Source of the DNA: Roseomonas sp. HF4
GTDB lineage: Bacteria; Pseudomonadota; Alphaproteobacteria; Acetobacterales; Acetobacteraceae
NCBI RefSeq assembly: GCF_005222755.1
Contig: NZ_STGD01000002.1
Coordinates: forward strand, 124,001 to 188,000
Direction: 5' to 3'
Length of the DNA: 64,000 bases
Of this stretch, positions 63,823-64,000 are shown one piece after another. The translations under genes and the position numbers were made by a program. The notes below the pieces were generated by a model. The model saw only the letters and a list, made by a program, of their open reading frames with translations, did not search any database and was not told the DNA's origin. How positions within the stretch are numbered: the stretch's first letter is position 1; every line of letters starts with the position of its first letter.

Positions 63823-63898
63823 CGCAGGCAGGATAGGCGCGACGGCGCGGCGGCGGGAGGCCTCGCGGTGCGCTGAATGGCGGCGCCCGGCCGCCCCC

Positions 63899-64000
63899 TC
63901 AGGCCCCGCGCCGCGCCACCCGGCCGCGCCAGTGACCCGGCAGGCGCGCGAGGAAACGGAGCGGCCAGGCCGGATCCGCGCCGAAGGCCGCGCATCCCGT
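63899..64000 (-). CDS. C-terminus of an unidentified protein (cut by window edge)
   Basis: The last 33 codons of a leftward frame entering from the right edge, ending at TGA 63899-63901. The visible residues (CAAFGADPAWPLRFLARLP, then GHWRGRVARRGA) look like native high-G+C coding sequence with a normal C-terminus. The family cannot be named from this fragment. It ends 76 bp upstream of the flavoprotein gene on the same strand. Confidence 0.4.
   Translation of the reverse strand, partial: TGCAAFGADPAWPLRFLARLPGHWRGRVARRGA

Overview
The window is very G+C-rich, densely coding, free of insertion sequences, and reads like the chromosome of a motile alphaproteobacterium. The gene content fits Acetobacteraceae (a Roseomonas-like organism): a Bug/TctC solute receptor, a CoxL form II hydroxylase, clustered peptide-type solute receptors, a short flagellin and RND/Mrp machinery. 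That placement is inference from gene content, not from a marker gene. No rRNA, tRNA, CRISPR array or prophage was found. Both edges cut genes: an SLC13 transporter on the left and the C-terminus of an unidentified protein on the right.

Left part (1-14.5 kb). A tight leftward operon runs M20 dipeptidase, AbgT transporter, small secreted protein, MarC membrane protein, SLC13/RCK transporter. It is followed by a patatin-like lipoprotein and a DcaP-like porin (leftward), then a divergent cytoplasmic patatin with a GntP-type permease, an AI-2E-family permease and a membrane-anchored alpha/beta hydrolase.

RND-Mrp block (14.7-24.3 kb). A rightward, almost gapless run encodes an RND adaptor, an RND pump and then seven Mrp/Mbh-type antiporter subunits in the order E, F, G, [A C-terminal part + B], C, D, D-like. 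The adaptor-pump junction holds a tandem repeat of its own translation start, forming a 30-codon micro-ORF with ATGA overlaps on both sides. The last antiporter-like subunit has alanine where the transmembrane-5 glutamate is expected.

Amide nitrogen/envelope block (24.3-29.6 kb). A leftward run holds glutaminase, a DHA2-type MFS transporter, asparaginase, a DUF1269 membrane protein and an LpxR-like lipid A deacylase, with a divergent AraC regulator. Next come an orphan Bug receptor and a divergent Asp/Glu racemase-family protein.

A leftward block from about 56.9 to 33.2 kb has every gene on the minus strand. In transcription order: a beta-hydroxyacid dehydrogenase and an aldehyde dehydrogenase; five tandem paralogous Tat-type peptide receptors feeding one dppBCDF cassette; a three-subunit molybdenum hydroxylase (CoxSLM-like, form II); an M15-type peptidase; an HpxZ / DsbA-type isomerase / D-amino-acid dehydrogenase-like trio; a double cold-shock-domain protein with an Arg/Gly-rich linker and a clear terminator; and flagellin.

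Right end (57-64 kb). A GtrA protein faces a family 2 glycosyltransferase. A type I secretion ABC transporter and its HlyD adaptor are followed by a small protein of unknown function, and then by a convergent flavin monooxygenase-like protein. The overall theme is envelope transport and scavenging of peptides, amides and organic acids.
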